Assembly: GCA_029975165.1 (NCBI GenBank)
Contig: JARKPR010000085.1
Span: 62,001-126,000, forward strand
DNA: 64,000 nucleotides
Reading direction: 5' to 3'
Origin: Selenomonadales bacterium
Lineage (GTDB): Bacteria > Bacillota > Negativicutes > Sporomusales > UBA7701
This document shows, in pieces, positions 41,724-50,394 of the stretch. The translations under genes and the position numbers were made by a program. How positions within the stretch are numbered: position 1 is the stretch's first letter; each line of letters starts with the position of its first letter. Below the pieces are notes generated by a model. The model had not been told where the DNA came from. It saw only the letters and a list, made by a program, of their open reading frames with translations, and searched no databases.

Positions 41724-42101
41724 GTGCGGATCGTCGTGGTCGGACCGTGCGCCAGCGGCAAGACGACGCTTGTGGGCCGCCTGCAAGCGCTGGGCCTCGA
41801 TGCCCATAATGTCGCCCAGGAGCACTCGGGGATCAAAAAACTGTGGCGAAAGAAACAGCCGGACGTGGTCGTTATGCTCGAAGCGTCGCTGCCGGTCATC
41901 CGCCGCCGGCGTTCCGTTCCCTGGGGGGAAGAGAGGCTGGCCGTGCAGCGGGAACGGCTACAGGACGCCCGCGAGCACGCCGACCTGTTCATCCAGACCG
42001 ACCCGCTGACCAAGGAAGAGGTGGCGGCGCGCGTGCTGGACTTTATCGCGGGGAGAGCGGACGATGGCAATAACGATGGCAAGTTTGCAGCAAGACCATG
42101 A
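41724..42101 (+). CDS. Small P-loop NTPase
   Basis: This 125-residue protein has a Walker A motif GPCASGKTT at residues 7-15 and a hydrophobic strand ending in DVVVMLEAS (about 47-55) that may serve as Walker B. A charged stretch (RRRRSVPWGEERLAVQRERLQ) resembles the lid of small kinases. It starts at GTG 41724, 10 bp after the phosphatase gene. The last 38 bp overlap the HD-domain gene in another frame. It could be a nucleotide or small-molecule kinase, or a regulatory NTPase; the family is not clear to me. Confidence 0.78.
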   Translation: MRIVVVGPCASGKTTLVGRLQALGLDAHNVAQEHSGIKKLWRKKQPDVVVMLEASLPVIRRRRSVPWGEERLAVQRERLQDAREHADLFIQTDPLTKEEVAARVLDFIAGRADDGNNDGKFAARP

Positions 42102-42726
42102 AGTAGCCGTTTATCTGGGTTGCAGCACCGAATACCTCTGTGAGCTCGGCTTCACCGAGCACGGCCGGCGGCATGCCGCGCTGGTCGCCGAGCGGGCGCG
42201 GCGGGTGCTTGCCGACCTGGCCTACGGCGAGCGCGACTGCGAACTGGCCGCCATCGCCGGCTACCTCCACGACATCGCCAACCTCGTCAACCGTTACAAC
42301 CACGGCGGTACGGGCGCGGTCATGGCTTACATCATCCTCAGCCGCCTCGGCATGGTCCCGGAAGAGATCGCCCTGGTGGTTTCGGCTATCGGCAACCACG
42401 AGGAGGAGCGGGGCAACGCCATCAACCATGTGGCGTCGGCCCTCATCCTCGCCGATAAATCGGATGTCCACCGGACGCGGGTAACCAATACCGATTTCGC
42501 TAAGTTCGAGATTCACGACCGGGTGAACTACGCGGCCGAAGACAGCCGCCTGACCGTCGACCGGGACGAGGGGACGATAACGCTCGAATTGACGATCGAC
42601 ACCGCTATCTGCCCGGTAATGGAGTACTTCGAGATATTTCTCAACCGTATGGTCATGTGCCGGCGGGCGGCCGAATTCCTCCGCTGCCGGTTCGGTTTGG
42701 TCATAAACGGCACCAAGCTGCTGTGA
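42064..42726 (+). CDS. HD-domain phosphohydrolase
   Basis: This 220-residue protein has an HD-superfamily metal site: H in TEHGRRHAALV (about 33-37), HD in AAIAGYLHDIANL (about 74-75), NHEEE (about 119-123) and D in LILADKSDVHR (about 137-141). After residue 150 a short alpha/beta region follows (EDSRLTVDRDEGTITLELTID). HD proteins cleave phosphoester bonds in nucleotides or signalling molecules. The start lies within the P-loop gene, so the two are likely coupled. The next gene, secD, has its own consensus promoter. Confidence 0.84.
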   Translation: MAITMASLQQDHEVAVYLGCSTEYLCELGFTEHGRRHAALVAERARRVLADLAYGERDCELAAIAGYLHDIANLVNRYNHGGTGAVMAYIILSRLGMVPEEIALVVSAIGNHEEERGNAINHVASALILADKSDVHRTRVTNTDFAKFEIHDRVNYAAEDSRLTVDRDEGTITLELTIDTAICPVMEYFEIFLNRMVMCRRAAEFLRCRFGLVINGTKLL

Positions 42727-42747
42727 AGGTTGGCATAATGGGTTTCA

Positions 42748-42777
42748 TTGACAGCGGACAGGCCGTGCAGATATAAT
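42748..42777 (+). promoter_or_regulatory. Consensus sigma-A promoter of secDF
   Basis: TTGACA at 42748-42753 and TATAAT at 42772-42777 with 18-bp spacing. Both hexamers are perfect. It is the strongest promoter by sequence in the window. Confidence 0.88.
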
Positions 42778-42815
42778 TAGGTTTGTGCAATAAAACAGGA
42801 TAGGGGGAAAGGTCC

Positions 42816-44021
42816 TTGAGATGGGGTAATCTGACCACTTTCACGGTGGTTGTTTTGGCCATTTTGCTTGTTTTCGGCTTTTATATCAAGGATTTGGCCT
42901 TGTCGATCAAGCAGGGTCTCGATTTGCAGGGCGGCACCCATGTCGTCATGGAAGCGGTGGACACGCCCGACGCCAAGGTGAACGAAGACGCGATGCAGCG
43001 GGTCGTCAAGATCATGGAGCGCCGCGTCAACGAGCTCGGCTTGACCGAGCCGATCATCCAGCGCCAGGGCGACCGCCGCATCATCGTCGAGCTTCCCGGG
43101 GTCAAGGACCCCGAGGCCGCCATCGCCCTCATCGGCAAGACGGCGCTGCTCGAGTTCCGCGACGAGTCTGGGAAAACCGTGCTCACCGGCAAGGACCTCA
43201 AGGAGGCCAAGGCCCAGCCCGGACAGGGCAGCCAGCCTGTCGTCGCCATTGAGTTTACCGCCGAGGGCGGGAAAATTTTCGCCGATCTGACGGCTAAAAA
43301 TGTCGGCAAGAAGATAGCCATCCTGCTCGACAAGCAGGTGATCACCGACCCCGTGGTGCAGGAGCCCATTTCGGGCGGCAAGGCGGTCATCACCGGCCAG
43401 CGGACCCCCAAGGAGGCCGAGGAGCTGGCTATTCTCCTTCGTTCCGGCTCGCTGCCGGTCAAGATGGATATCATGGAGACGCGCACCGTCGGCCCCAGCC
43501 TCGGCCAGGACTCCAAGGATAAGAGCGCGCTCGCCTTCGCGATCAGCGTCATCGCCATCGTGGTATTCATGGTCGCCTTCTACCGCCTCTCCGGCGTGGT
43601 GGCCAACATCACCCTGGCCTTGTTCGTCATGCTGCTGCTCGTCGCTCTCAAGATGCTCAACGCCACGCTGACGCTGCCGGGCATCGCCGGCGTCATCCTG
43701 TCGATGGGCATGGCGGTCGACGCCAATGTGCTGATCTTCGAGCGCTTCAAGGAGGAGTACCGCGGCGGCAAGACGCTCAGGGCGGCCATGGACGCCGGCT
43801 TCAGCCGCGCGTTCAATACCATCTTCGACTCGAACGTGACGACCTTGTTCGCAGCTGTCGTCCTTTTCTTCCTGGGGTCGGGCCCGATCAAGGGTTTCGC
43901 CATCACCCTCGGCATCGGCATCCTCCTGAGCATGTTCACGGCCGTCACGGTCACCAGATATCTCCTCAAGTCGCTGATGAACGCCAATATGTTCAAGAGC
44001 GGCAAAATTTTCGGGGCGTAG
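42816..44021 (+). CDS. secD: Protein translocase subunit SecD
   Basis: This 401-residue SecD has an N-terminal membrane helix (about 8-26), then the conserved IKQGLDLQGGTHVVME, a periplasmic domain with LPGVKDPEAA, and a five-helix RND-type domain (from about 235, with MVAFYRLSGVVANITLALFVMLLL and GMAVDANVLIFERFKEE). SecDF uses the proton gradient to pull exported proteins across the membrane. The start is TTG 42816 (Met-Arg-Trp-Gly), and no in-frame ATG is nearby. GGGGGAAAGG is the ribosome site. secF follows after 12 bp. Confidence 0.97.
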   Translation: MRWGNLTTFTVVVLAILLVFGFYIKDLALSIKQGLDLQGGTHVVMEAVDTPDAKVNEDAMQRVVKIMERRVNELGLTEPIIQRQGDRRIIVELPGVKDPEAAIALIGKTALLEFRDESGKTVLTGKDLKEAKAQPGQGSQPVVAIEFTAEGGKIFADLTAKNVGKKIAILLDKQVITDPVVQEPISGGKAVITGQRTPKEAEELAILLRSGSLPVKMDIMETRTVGPSLGQDSKDKSALAFAISVIAIVVFMVAFYRLSGVVANITLALFVMLLLVALKMLNATLTLPGIAGVILSMGMAVDANVLIFERFKEEYRGGKTLRAAMDAGFSRAFNTIFDSNVTTLFAAVVLFFLGSGPIKGFAITLGIGILLSMFTAVTVTRYLLKSLMNANMFKSGKIFGA

Positions 44022-44033
44022 GGGGTGAGAGAG

Positions 44034-44951
44034 ATGTCATTATTGAAGTTCGACTTTATCGGCAAACGTTATTGGTGGTTCGCGCTGTCCATATTAATAA
44101 TGATCCCCGGCATCATCTCCATGGCCGTCCAGGGGTTCAACCTCGGCATTGATTTCACCGGCGGCACGCTCCTCGATCTCAAGTTCACCCAGCCGGTCAC
44201 GGTCGCCCAGGTGCGCGACGCGCTCAAGGACTACCATCTCGAAGGCAGCACCATCCAACTGGCGTCCGGCGCCCAGGTGGAGGCCTCGCCGAACGTCTTC
44301 GTCCGCACCCACGTGCTTACCGAGGACGAGCGCACGGCGGCCATGCAGGGCCTGAAGCAGAAGCTCGGCGATTTCGAGGTGCTGCGCATCGAGAAGGTCG
44401 GCGCCGTCATCGGCTCCGAGCTTACCCGCCAGGCGGTCATCGCCTTGGTGATATCGTGGCTGCTGATGATCGCGTACATAAGTTTCCGGTTTGAATTCAA
44501 GTTCGGCGTTTCGGCCGTCGCGGCCCTCATCCACGACATCATCGTGGTGCTGGGAGTATTCTCGCTGTTCAGGCTCGAGGTCGACGCGTCCTTCGTGGCC
44601 GCCATCCTGACGATCGTCGGCTATTCGATCAACGACACGATCGTCATCTTCGACCGCATCCGCGAGAACCTCAAAACCCACCGCAAGACGGAAAGCTTCT
44701 CGGACCTGGTCAACCGCAGCATCTGGCAGACGATGACCCGGTCGATCTACACCGTCGTCACCGTGCTGTTCTGCTCGCTGGCGCTCTACTTCTTCGGCGG
44801 CGAGACGACGAAGAATTTCGCCCTCGCCCTCACCATCGGTTTCGTCAGCGGCATGTATTCCTCGATCTGCAACGCCAGCCCCATCTGGGTCACCATGAAG
44901 GAGTTTTCCGAACGCCGCCGCGTCGAATCCAAGGTAAAAGGTTCGAAATAA
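44034..44951 (+). CDS. secF: Protein translocase subunit SecF
   Basis: This 305-residue SecF has an N-terminal helix (about 12-30), GFNLGIDFTGGTLLDLKF, and then five helices with ALIHDIIVVLGVFSLFRLEVDASFVAAILTIVGYSINDTIVIFDRIREN. The SIND(T/R)IVIFDRIREN block is diagnostic of SecF. ATG 44034 was chosen because the GGGGGTG ribosome site (44021-44027) lies at 6 nt; a GTG at 44025 is also in frame. A good terminator follows, so secD and secF form a two-gene operon. Confidence 0.97.
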   Translation: MSLLKFDFIGKRYWWFALSILIMIPGIISMAVQGFNLGIDFTGGTLLDLKFTQPVTVAQVRDALKDYHLEGSTIQLASGAQVEASPNVFVRTHVLTEDERTAAMQGLKQKLGDFEVLRIEKVGAVIGSELTRQAVIALVISWLLMIAYISFRFEFKFGVSAVAALIHDIIVVLGVFSLFRLEVDASFVAAILTIVGYSINDTIVIFDRIRENLKTHRKTESFSDLVNRSIWQTMTRSIYTVVTVLFCSLALYFFGGETTKNFALALTIGFVSGMYSSICNASPIWVTMKEFSERRRVESKVKGSK

Positions 44952-44965
44952 GCGTCAGTTACCGG

Positions 44966-44993
44966 AGCCCGGGATTATTCCCGGGCTTTTTGT
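44966..44993 (+). terminator. Intrinsic terminator of secDF
   Basis: AGCCCGGGA (44966-44974), loop TTAT, TCCCGGGCT (44979-44987), followed by TTTTTG and TTTT. Confidence 0.9.
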
Positions 44994-45059
44994 TTTGCCG
45001 CTTGCCGGGCACCAAGCGGGAGGAAGGGCAATATCATGTAGGGCGGAGGTGGTGGGGCT

Positions 45060-46073
45060 ATGTGGATGCTGTTGCCGGCCTTGTCCCTGGCGGTGGTCCA
45101 TATCGCCGGCGATAACGCCGGCGTGGTGCCGGACGCCGCGGCCCGGGGCGGAGCCGGGGTCTATCTGGTCATCGTCCTGGCGTACACCGTCCTCGGCGCC
45201 GGCCTGACGGGGGTGTCGGCCTGGGTCGGCGTCCGCACGGGAGCGGAGCTCACTGTGGTCGTCAGGAGGCTGTTCGGCGTACGCGGCAAGATGATTTTCG
45301 GCCTGGTGACGCTGGGCATATCCATCCCAGCGAGCGCGCTGACCGGGGGCTATTTCGCCGGCTGGCTGGTGCACAGCCAGACCGGGGTGCCGCACATGGC
45401 GGCGGCGGCCCTGTGCCTGGCGGCGTTCACCCTGCTGGCGGGCGGGTACGGCCAGGAGCTGCGGATGGTCGCCAATTACAGTTCCTTTTTCCTGGTGCCG
45501 GCCATTATCGCCATGCTGGCGCTGGCGGCCGGCGATGCTCCCTTCCGGCCCTGGCCGGCCGCCGATATCGACTGGCTGCTCGTCCTGGCGCTGTTCGGCT
45601 ACAACGCCGGCGGGATGCGCCCGGCCCTGGCGGCGGAGACGGCGGCCTGCATGACGCGCCGGGGAGGACGGGCCGTGGCGCTTACCGTGGCCGCCAAGCT
45701 TGTGGAAGGGGCGCTGACGCTGGTTATGGCCTATATCGTCATCGCCGCCGGCACCGCCGGCCCGCTGGCGCTGGCGGCGGCCGCGGAGAAGCTTTTCGGC
45801 GCCGCCGGCGGCGCGGCCTTCGCCGCCATCCTGTTATGCGCCTTCACCACGACGATGGTGCCGGCGATGGCGCTGAACGGCCGCCATCTGGCCTGCTGCA
45901 CCGGGCTGGCGTATTGGCCGGCGCTGGCGCTGGCCGGCGCGTCCGCCTACCTGGCGACCTTCGCCGGCTATCAGGCCCTGCTGTCCATAATGGCCGTTAC
46001 GGCCGTGGCCGCGGCCGTCTTTATCGTTTATACGGCGGTGATGGTACATAAAAAGGGGGTTAATCACCAATAA
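45060..46073 (+). CDS. Polytopic membrane protein, LeuT-fold-transporter-like
   Basis: This 337-residue protein is very hydrophobic with about nine or ten membrane helices and an Ala/Gly-rich composition. A loop block RRLFGVRGKMIFGLVTLGISIPAS and a later GYNAGGMRPALAAETAACMTRRGG suggest a transporter of the APC/NCS1 kind, but I cannot place it in a family with confidence. It could be a small-solute permease or a spore-germination-like membrane protein. GGAGGTGG (45045-45052) precedes ATG 45060. It precedes a DUF456 membrane protein. Confidence 0.7.
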   Translation: MWMLLPALSLAVVHIAGDNAGVVPDAAARGGAGVYLVIVLAYTVLGAGLTGVSAWVGVRTGAELTVVVRRLFGVRGKMIFGLVTLGISIPASALTGGYFAGWLVHSQTGVPHMAAAALCLAAFTLLAGGYGQELRMVANYSSFFLVPAIIAMLALAAGDAPFRPWPAADIDWLLVLALFGYNAGGMRPALAAETAACMTRRGGRAVALTVAAKLVEGALTLVMAYIVIAAGTAGPLALAAAAEKLFGAAGGAAFAAILLCAFTTTMVPAMALNGRHLACCTGLAYWPALALAGASAYLATFAGYQALLSIMAVTAVAAAVFIVYTAVMVHKKGVNHQ

Positions 46074-46103
46074 TCTAAGAGGGAAACTGTCGCCAGAGGG
46101 GCC

Positions 46104-46580
46104 TTGGCCTTGCTGTTGTTGTTGAAATTGACCGTCATCGTGATTATGCTGATCGGCCTGGGACTTACGCTGCTGCCGCGCCTGCCGGGCACGCTGGTCA
46201 TCCTGGGCGCCGCCGTCCTGTACATCGGGGCCGCCGGTATCGCCGCGCCGCCATGGGTGGTGGCGGCGCTCACGGTGCTGGCGTTCGTGGCCGAGGCGGG
46301 CGGACGGCTCCTGCGGCTGTATCTGACCCGCCGCTATTCGCTGTCGCGGGTTTTTTGCGTGAACAGTACGGTGGGCAATGTCGGCGGCATCCTGGCGGCC
46401 GACGCCCTGCTGGGGCCGGTTCTCGGCCTGCTGGCGTGGGAGTTGTTTGCCGGCAAGACGCTGGCGCCCCGCTGGGATATGGTCGGCCGGGTGCTGCTGA
46501 GGCTGGCGGCGGTAGCGATGGTGCGCTTCGGCTGCGGGTTGCTGATGATCGTGCTGGTGCTGGTGTATGTTATGGGGTAG
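46104..46580 (+). CDS. DUF456 membrane protein
   Basis: This 158-residue protein has four to five hydrophobic segments and the DUF456 pattern: GLGLTLLPRLPGTLVILGAAVLY near the N-terminus, then NVGGILAADALLGPVLGLLAWEL. Family members are small membrane proteins of unknown function. The start is TTG 46104, since no ATG is available at the right place. It lies 30 bp after the transporter-like gene and 130 bp before the AAA+ gene. Confidence 0.8.
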   Translation: MALLLLLKLTVIVIMLIGLGLTLLPRLPGTLVILGAAVLYIGAAGIAAPPWVVAALTVLAFVAEAGGRLLRLYLTRRYSLSRVFCVNSTVGNVGGILAADALLGPVLGLLAWELFAGKTLAPRWDMVGRVLLRLAAVAMVRFGCGLLMIVLVLVYVMG

Positions 46581-46710
46581 AGCGGGGAACGAGTTTAGCT
46601 GTTCGGGCGGCTTCTTTGCGGGAGGCCGCCCGATTTGTGCGTCCGGGGGTTACGGGCCGGGGCCCCTGGATACAATAAAGGGAAAGAGCGGGCGGGAGGG
46701 CGAGAAAAAC

Positions 46711-48039
46711 GTGTATAATCGGTTGATTCGGCACAGCGGCAATAAGGATCTTTTTCAGGCTGTTTCCCTGTCGGTGTCCGCCCTGGCGAGCCGCCATCCT
46801 TTTCATCTGCACGCCGAAGGCCTGCGGGGAACCGGCAAGACGACGATATTGCGGGCCGCCGGGCAGATATTGCCGCCCATCGTCAGGGTGCAGGGCTGCG
46901 TATACAACTGCCATCCGGCGTGGCCGCATTGTCCGGAGCACAGGGGGCTGGACGCGGCGGCTATTGAGCGCATCGGCCGCGAGGTGGTGCCTTGTCCGTT
47001 TGTCGAGATTTCCCATTCGGCGAAGGTCGGCACCGTTCTCGGCAGCATCGATCTGCGCCGGCTCGTCGACCGCAGCCGGCCCGTGGCCGCGCTGCTGCCG
47101 GGGACGATTCTCCAGGCCCACCGCGGGGTGGTGTTCATCGACGAGATCAACCGCCTGGCCGATACGTCGCCGGAGCTGGCCGATATCCTCCTTGACGTGA
47201 TGGGTACGAAACCGGGGCGGGTGCAGGTGGAGGAAACGGGGCTGCCGGTGGTGGAGATGCCGGTGGAGGTGACGGTGTGGGCGGCGTCCAACCCGGATGA
47301 GGAACCGGGGGCGCTGGCCCAGGTGCGCAAGCAGTTGGCCGACCGCTTCGATATGGCGGTGACGATGGGCCGGCCGAGCGATTACCGGGCGGTGGCGGCC
47401 ATCCTGGCCCAACGAGCGGGGGCGGCCGCGGACGCCGCGGCGGCGGTGGAACCATGGCGGGGGCGGGGCGACTTCCGCGACGTTGCCGTGGACGAGGGGC
47501 TGAGGAGCATGCTGGCGTCCATTTATGTCGATTACGGGCTGGAGAGTCTGCGGGCGGTGGAGGGGCTGGAGACGGCCGCCAGGCTGGCGGCGCTGCAGGC
47601 CGGCCGCCGCAGGGTGCTGCCGGAGGATGTGGCCCTGGTGGCGCCGGCGATTCTCGGCCATCGTACCGATAACGCCACATTGACGGGGATAATGAATCAG
47701 CTGCAGGCGAACGGGGGGCGGGAGCCGTGGGGCCAGCCGGGCGCCGAGCCGGGCGAGGCGCGGGAGGCGAAGCCCGCGGACAAGGCCGAGGCAGGGGCGG
47801 CGCCGTCGCGGTGGGGGCGCTGGTGGGCCGAATTGAAACGGCGTATGACCATGGACCGGCCGCAACAGGAGAGACCGTCCGGCGACGGGGAAAGGAAAAC
47901 CGGCGGGACGGGGAGGAGCGGCGGTATCGCCGACCCCGCCACGACCGCGATCGCGGCGCCGCCCCATGTCGCCGTGCCGCTTGCCGAGCTGCCGGCGGAG
48001 AAGTATGTGAGCGACGGGGACGGCGACCGTCGTGGCTAA
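46711..48039 (+). CDS. Chelatase-like AAA+ ATPase with Cys cluster
   Basis: This 442-residue AAA+ protein resembles magnesium chelatase subunit I/MoxR. Walker A is GLRGTGKTT (37-45), Walker B VVFIDEIN (140-147), and sensor-1 region AASNPDEE (about 201-208). A cysteine group C63-x3-C67-x6-C74 (CVYNC, then HCPEH) plus C95 lies between Walker A and B, where ordinary MoxR proteins have none; it may bind zinc or an Fe-S cluster. The C-terminal 80 residues (from about 345) are Pro/Gly/Ala-rich and probably flexible. GTG 46711 fits GGGAGGGCGAG upstream. It overlaps the VWA gene by 8 bp. No tetrapyrrole-chelatase large subunit is present. Confidence 0.82.
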   Translation: MYNRLIRHSGNKDLFQAVSLSVSALASRHPFHLHAEGLRGTGKTTILRAAGQILPPIVRVQGCVYNCHPAWPHCPEHRGLDAAAIERIGREVVPCPFVEISHSAKVGTVLGSIDLRRLVDRSRPVAALLPGTILQAHRGVVFIDEINRLADTSPELADILLDVMGTKPGRVQVEETGLPVVEMPVEVTVWAASNPDEEPGALAQVRKQLADRFDMAVTMGRPSDYRAVAAILAQRAGAAADAAAAVEPWRGRGDFRDVAVDEGLRSMLASIYVDYGLESLRAVEGLETAARLAALQAGRRRVLPEDVALVAPAILGHRTDNATLTGIMNQLQANGGREPWGQPGAEPGEAREAKPADKAEAGAAPSRWGRWWAELKRRMTMDRPQQERPSGDGERKTGGTGRSGGIADPATTAIAAPPHVAVPLAELPAEKYVSDGDGDRRG

Positions 48040-49792
48040 GGGCAAGCTCGCCTACGATTCGAGCTTGCTGGCCGAGCTGGATCAGCCGGGGCATGTGCTG
48101 CGGTCCATATTGCGGCAGAACAGGGGGGCGCGGATCGGTGAGAGCGCGGTGGCGAGCCGCAAGATGCATACCGTCGATCCTGCCCGGCCGGAGGTGGTCA
48201 CCGTTCTGACGGACGTCGACGCCGGTAAGATCTTTTATCACCGCCAGAACGCCGGCGAAGTGTTTCATCTCGATATTTTCCACCAGTGCGGCCGGGTGGA
48301 CCACCGCGCCGTGGCCGCGCAGCTCAGGCGGGCTATGGAGATGTATGGTTTCCACTATAGTATTTACGGCAGTCGCCGTCTCGGCTTCGCAACCGGTTGC
48401 GCCGCCGCCAGCGCCGATCTCGTCGATGTCCAGACCGGCACGGGGGGCGGCAGGGTGACGGGCAGCCTCAATTACGGCCGGAAGCTTTCGCTGCGGTTGG
48501 CCCACGAAAATCATGTCCATATCGCCGCGCTGCTGCCGGAAAAACATATCGCCTGCCTTTTTTACCTCGTGCTGGCGGCCGAGGAGGCGATTCTCGCCGC
48601 CGGCCTAGAGCTGCGGCGCAACGAGGGAATTGTCGCCGGACAGGGGGGCGGCGCAGGCAGCAGCGATCTGTCGCCATACTGCGACCAGACGGATTCGTTC
48701 CTGCGCCAGAAGGGGGCCGCGTCGACGGCGACGCTCGAGCGGCAGCAGTACTTGCAGGATGTGTCCGATCTTGCGGACGATTTCGATACGGTGAAGGATG
48801 TGAAGGCGACGCTCGACGAGATTGACGGGGAAGCGGGCGAGCAGAAGATAACTCAGTCGCTGGTGAAGCGGGGGAGCGGCGAACAGGCGCTGCGCCGCCT
48901 CGAACGGCAGGGGATCGTGGCCGTGGAGGGCGGGAAGGTCCGCCTGACCGACTACGGCCGGGCGTTCAAACGGTATATCGACGGCCATCTGCCGGATATC
49001 GAGGCGTATCTGCGGCGGGCTTTCCGGCTCTTCCACCCGCCTGTATGGCGGCCGGGCCACGGCAAGCTGCTCGCGGCCGGCGAAGGCGGCACCGGGCCGC
49101 GCCGGCTGAAGCCGCGCGACGCGGGCGGCGCGGCCGGCGAGCTGGCGGTGGCCGAAACGGTAAACGCCGCCGCCCGCCGGGCTGCGGCCGCCGGGCGGAC
49201 GGAGCTGAGGATCGCGGCCGAGGATTTGCAGGAATTCGTGCGGCGGCGGAAGCAGAAGGCGGAGGTCTGCCTGGTGATCGACGCCAGCGCCAGTATGGCC
49301 GGACAGCGTCTCCTGGCGGCCAAGTTTCTGGCCCGCCATCTGTTGCTGTCGACGCCCGACCGGTTGGCGATCGTCACTTTTCAGGAGTGTTCGGCCAAGG
49401 TGGTGCTGCCGTTGACGCGCGACTGGCAGCAGGCGGAGGCAAGCCTGGGCGAGATTGCGTCCTTCGGTTCGACGCCGCTGGCCGGCGGCCTGTCTACTTG
49501 TCTCGCTTATTTGCGCGAGGCCGGCGCCCGCAATCCGCTGATCATCCTGATAACCGACGGCGTCCCGACAATCGCCGCGCATTCCCACGATCCGCTGGAG
49601 GATGCCCTGGCGGCGGCGGCGGCGGTCAAGGAGTCGGGCTACGGGTTCGCCTGCATCGGCCTGAAGCCTCACCGGTTGTATCTTAACCAGTTGGCCGAGC
49701 GGGCCGGCGGCAGCCTGTATATGCTCGAGGAGCTGGAGAAGTACGCCATGGTGAAGGCGGCGTGGGCGGAGCGGACGGGACGCTATTTGTAG
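48032..49792 (+). CDS. VWA-domain protein, partner of the AAA+ ATPase
   Basis: This 586-residue protein has a C-terminal von Willebrand A domain (from about 400) with a complete metal-ion-dependent adhesion site: D-A-S-A-S in CLVIDASASM (about 414-418), T in FGSTPLAGGL and D in ILITDGVPT. The N-terminal 380 residues form a separate region with RLGFATGCAAASAD, NYGRKLSLRL and a winged-helix-like part (ALRRLERQGIVAVEGGKVRLTDYG). Chelatase D subunits and MoxR partners use this layout to hand a client to the AAA+ ring. GTG 48032 overlaps the AAA+ gene by 8 bp, so the proteins are probably made in fixed ratio. The client is unknown. Confidence 0.82.
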   Translation: MAKGKLAYDSSLLAELDQPGHVLRSILRQNRGARIGESAVASRKMHTVDPARPEVVTVLTDVDAGKIFYHRQNAGEVFHLDIFHQCGRVDHRAVAAQLRRAMEMYGFHYSIYGSRRLGFATGCAAASADLVDVQTGTGGGRVTGSLNYGRKLSLRLAHENHVHIAALLPEKHIACLFYLVLAAEEAILAAGLELRRNEGIVAGQGGGAGSSDLSPYCDQTDSFLRQKGAASTATLERQQYLQDVSDLADDFDTVKDVKATLDEIDGEAGEQKITQSLVKRGSGEQALRRLERQGIVAVEGGKVRLTDYGRAFKRYIDGHLPDIEAYLRRAFRLFHPPVWRPGHGKLLAAGEGGTGPRRLKPRDAGGAAGELAVAETVNAAARRAAAAGRTELRIAAEDLQEFVRRRKQKAEVCLVIDASASMAGQRLLAAKFLARHLLLSTPDRLAIVTFQECSAKVVLPLTRDWQQAEASLGEIASFGSTPLAGGLSTCLAYLREAGARNPLIILITDGVPTIAAHSHDPLEDALAAAAAVKESGYGFACIGLKPHRLYLNQLAERAGGSLYMLEELEKYAMVKAAWAERTGRYL

Positions 49793-49887
49793 CGCCCCGT
49801 TTCTCTTTTCCCGCCGTAATGCAGGTATTAGCGCGGCCAGCGAGAATATTAAGTAATTGAGAAAAATTTTCACGGGGTGGTGGAATA

Positions 49888-50229
49888 ATGCTATATTTGT
49901 TGCTGGCGCTGGTATTTTCTTTGGTTGTAGCAGCATTTGCCATCCAGAATTCGCTTCCGGTCACCGTTTCTTTCGTGACCTGGAGTTTTCAGACTTCCCT
50001 GGTCATAGTCATTCTCGCCTCGGCGCTCTGCGGGGCGCTGGCGATAATATCGCTGGCCGTGCCGATGCAGATCAAGGCGCGCTGGGATCTGAAAAAGAGC
50101 CGGCAGCACCTTGGGGAGCTGGAGGCGGAGGTGGCGACGCTGCAGGCGCGGCTTAACAAGGAACAGTGCGCCAGGGAACAGGACAAGGATATAGTTAAGA
50201 ATGATGCGGGCAGCAATTTGACCAATTGA
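49888..50229 (+). CDS. LapA-domain (DUF1049) membrane protein
   Basis: This 113-residue protein has two N-terminal membrane helices (about 2-18 and 37-58) around the LapA-type motif FAIQNSLPVTVSFVTWSFQTSLV. A cytoplasmic coiled coil follows (LKKSRQHLGELEAEVATLQARLNKE, about 68-92). LapA-like proteins are linked to lipopolysaccharide assembly in Proteobacteria; Firmicute members are of unknown role. GGGGTGG precedes ATG 49888. It lies just upstream of recJ. Confidence 0.86.
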   Translation: MLYLLLALVFSLVVAAFAIQNSLPVTVSFVTWSFQTSLVIVILASALCGALAIISLAVPMQIKARWDLKKSRQHLGELEAEVATLQARLNKEQCAREQDKDIVKNDAGSNLTN

Positions 50230-50394
50230 TACGCGAATAACCAAGGCTGTTTAAGATCTCCAGATGCACGTCCTGATTGCGCAGGTTCTGTAAGCGTTCG
50301 GCGTTATAGGCGATAATCGCCCGTTAGGTGTGCGGGGCGCACCGGAACAGGCAGCGCCGCGGATGGGGGTTTGGCAACGGCCGCCGGAGGTTGT

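Noticed and set aside
46711-49792. Magnesium or cobalt chelatase for tetrapyrrole synthesis
   Set aside because: No large (H/CobN) subunit and no tetrapyrrole genes are nearby, and the VWA partner has a different N-terminal region.
50230-50394. Regulatory RNA in front of recJ
   Set aside because: Small palindromes (GGCGAT/ATCGCC and GGTG/CACC near 50310-50355) are present, but they form no consistent overall fold or known motif.
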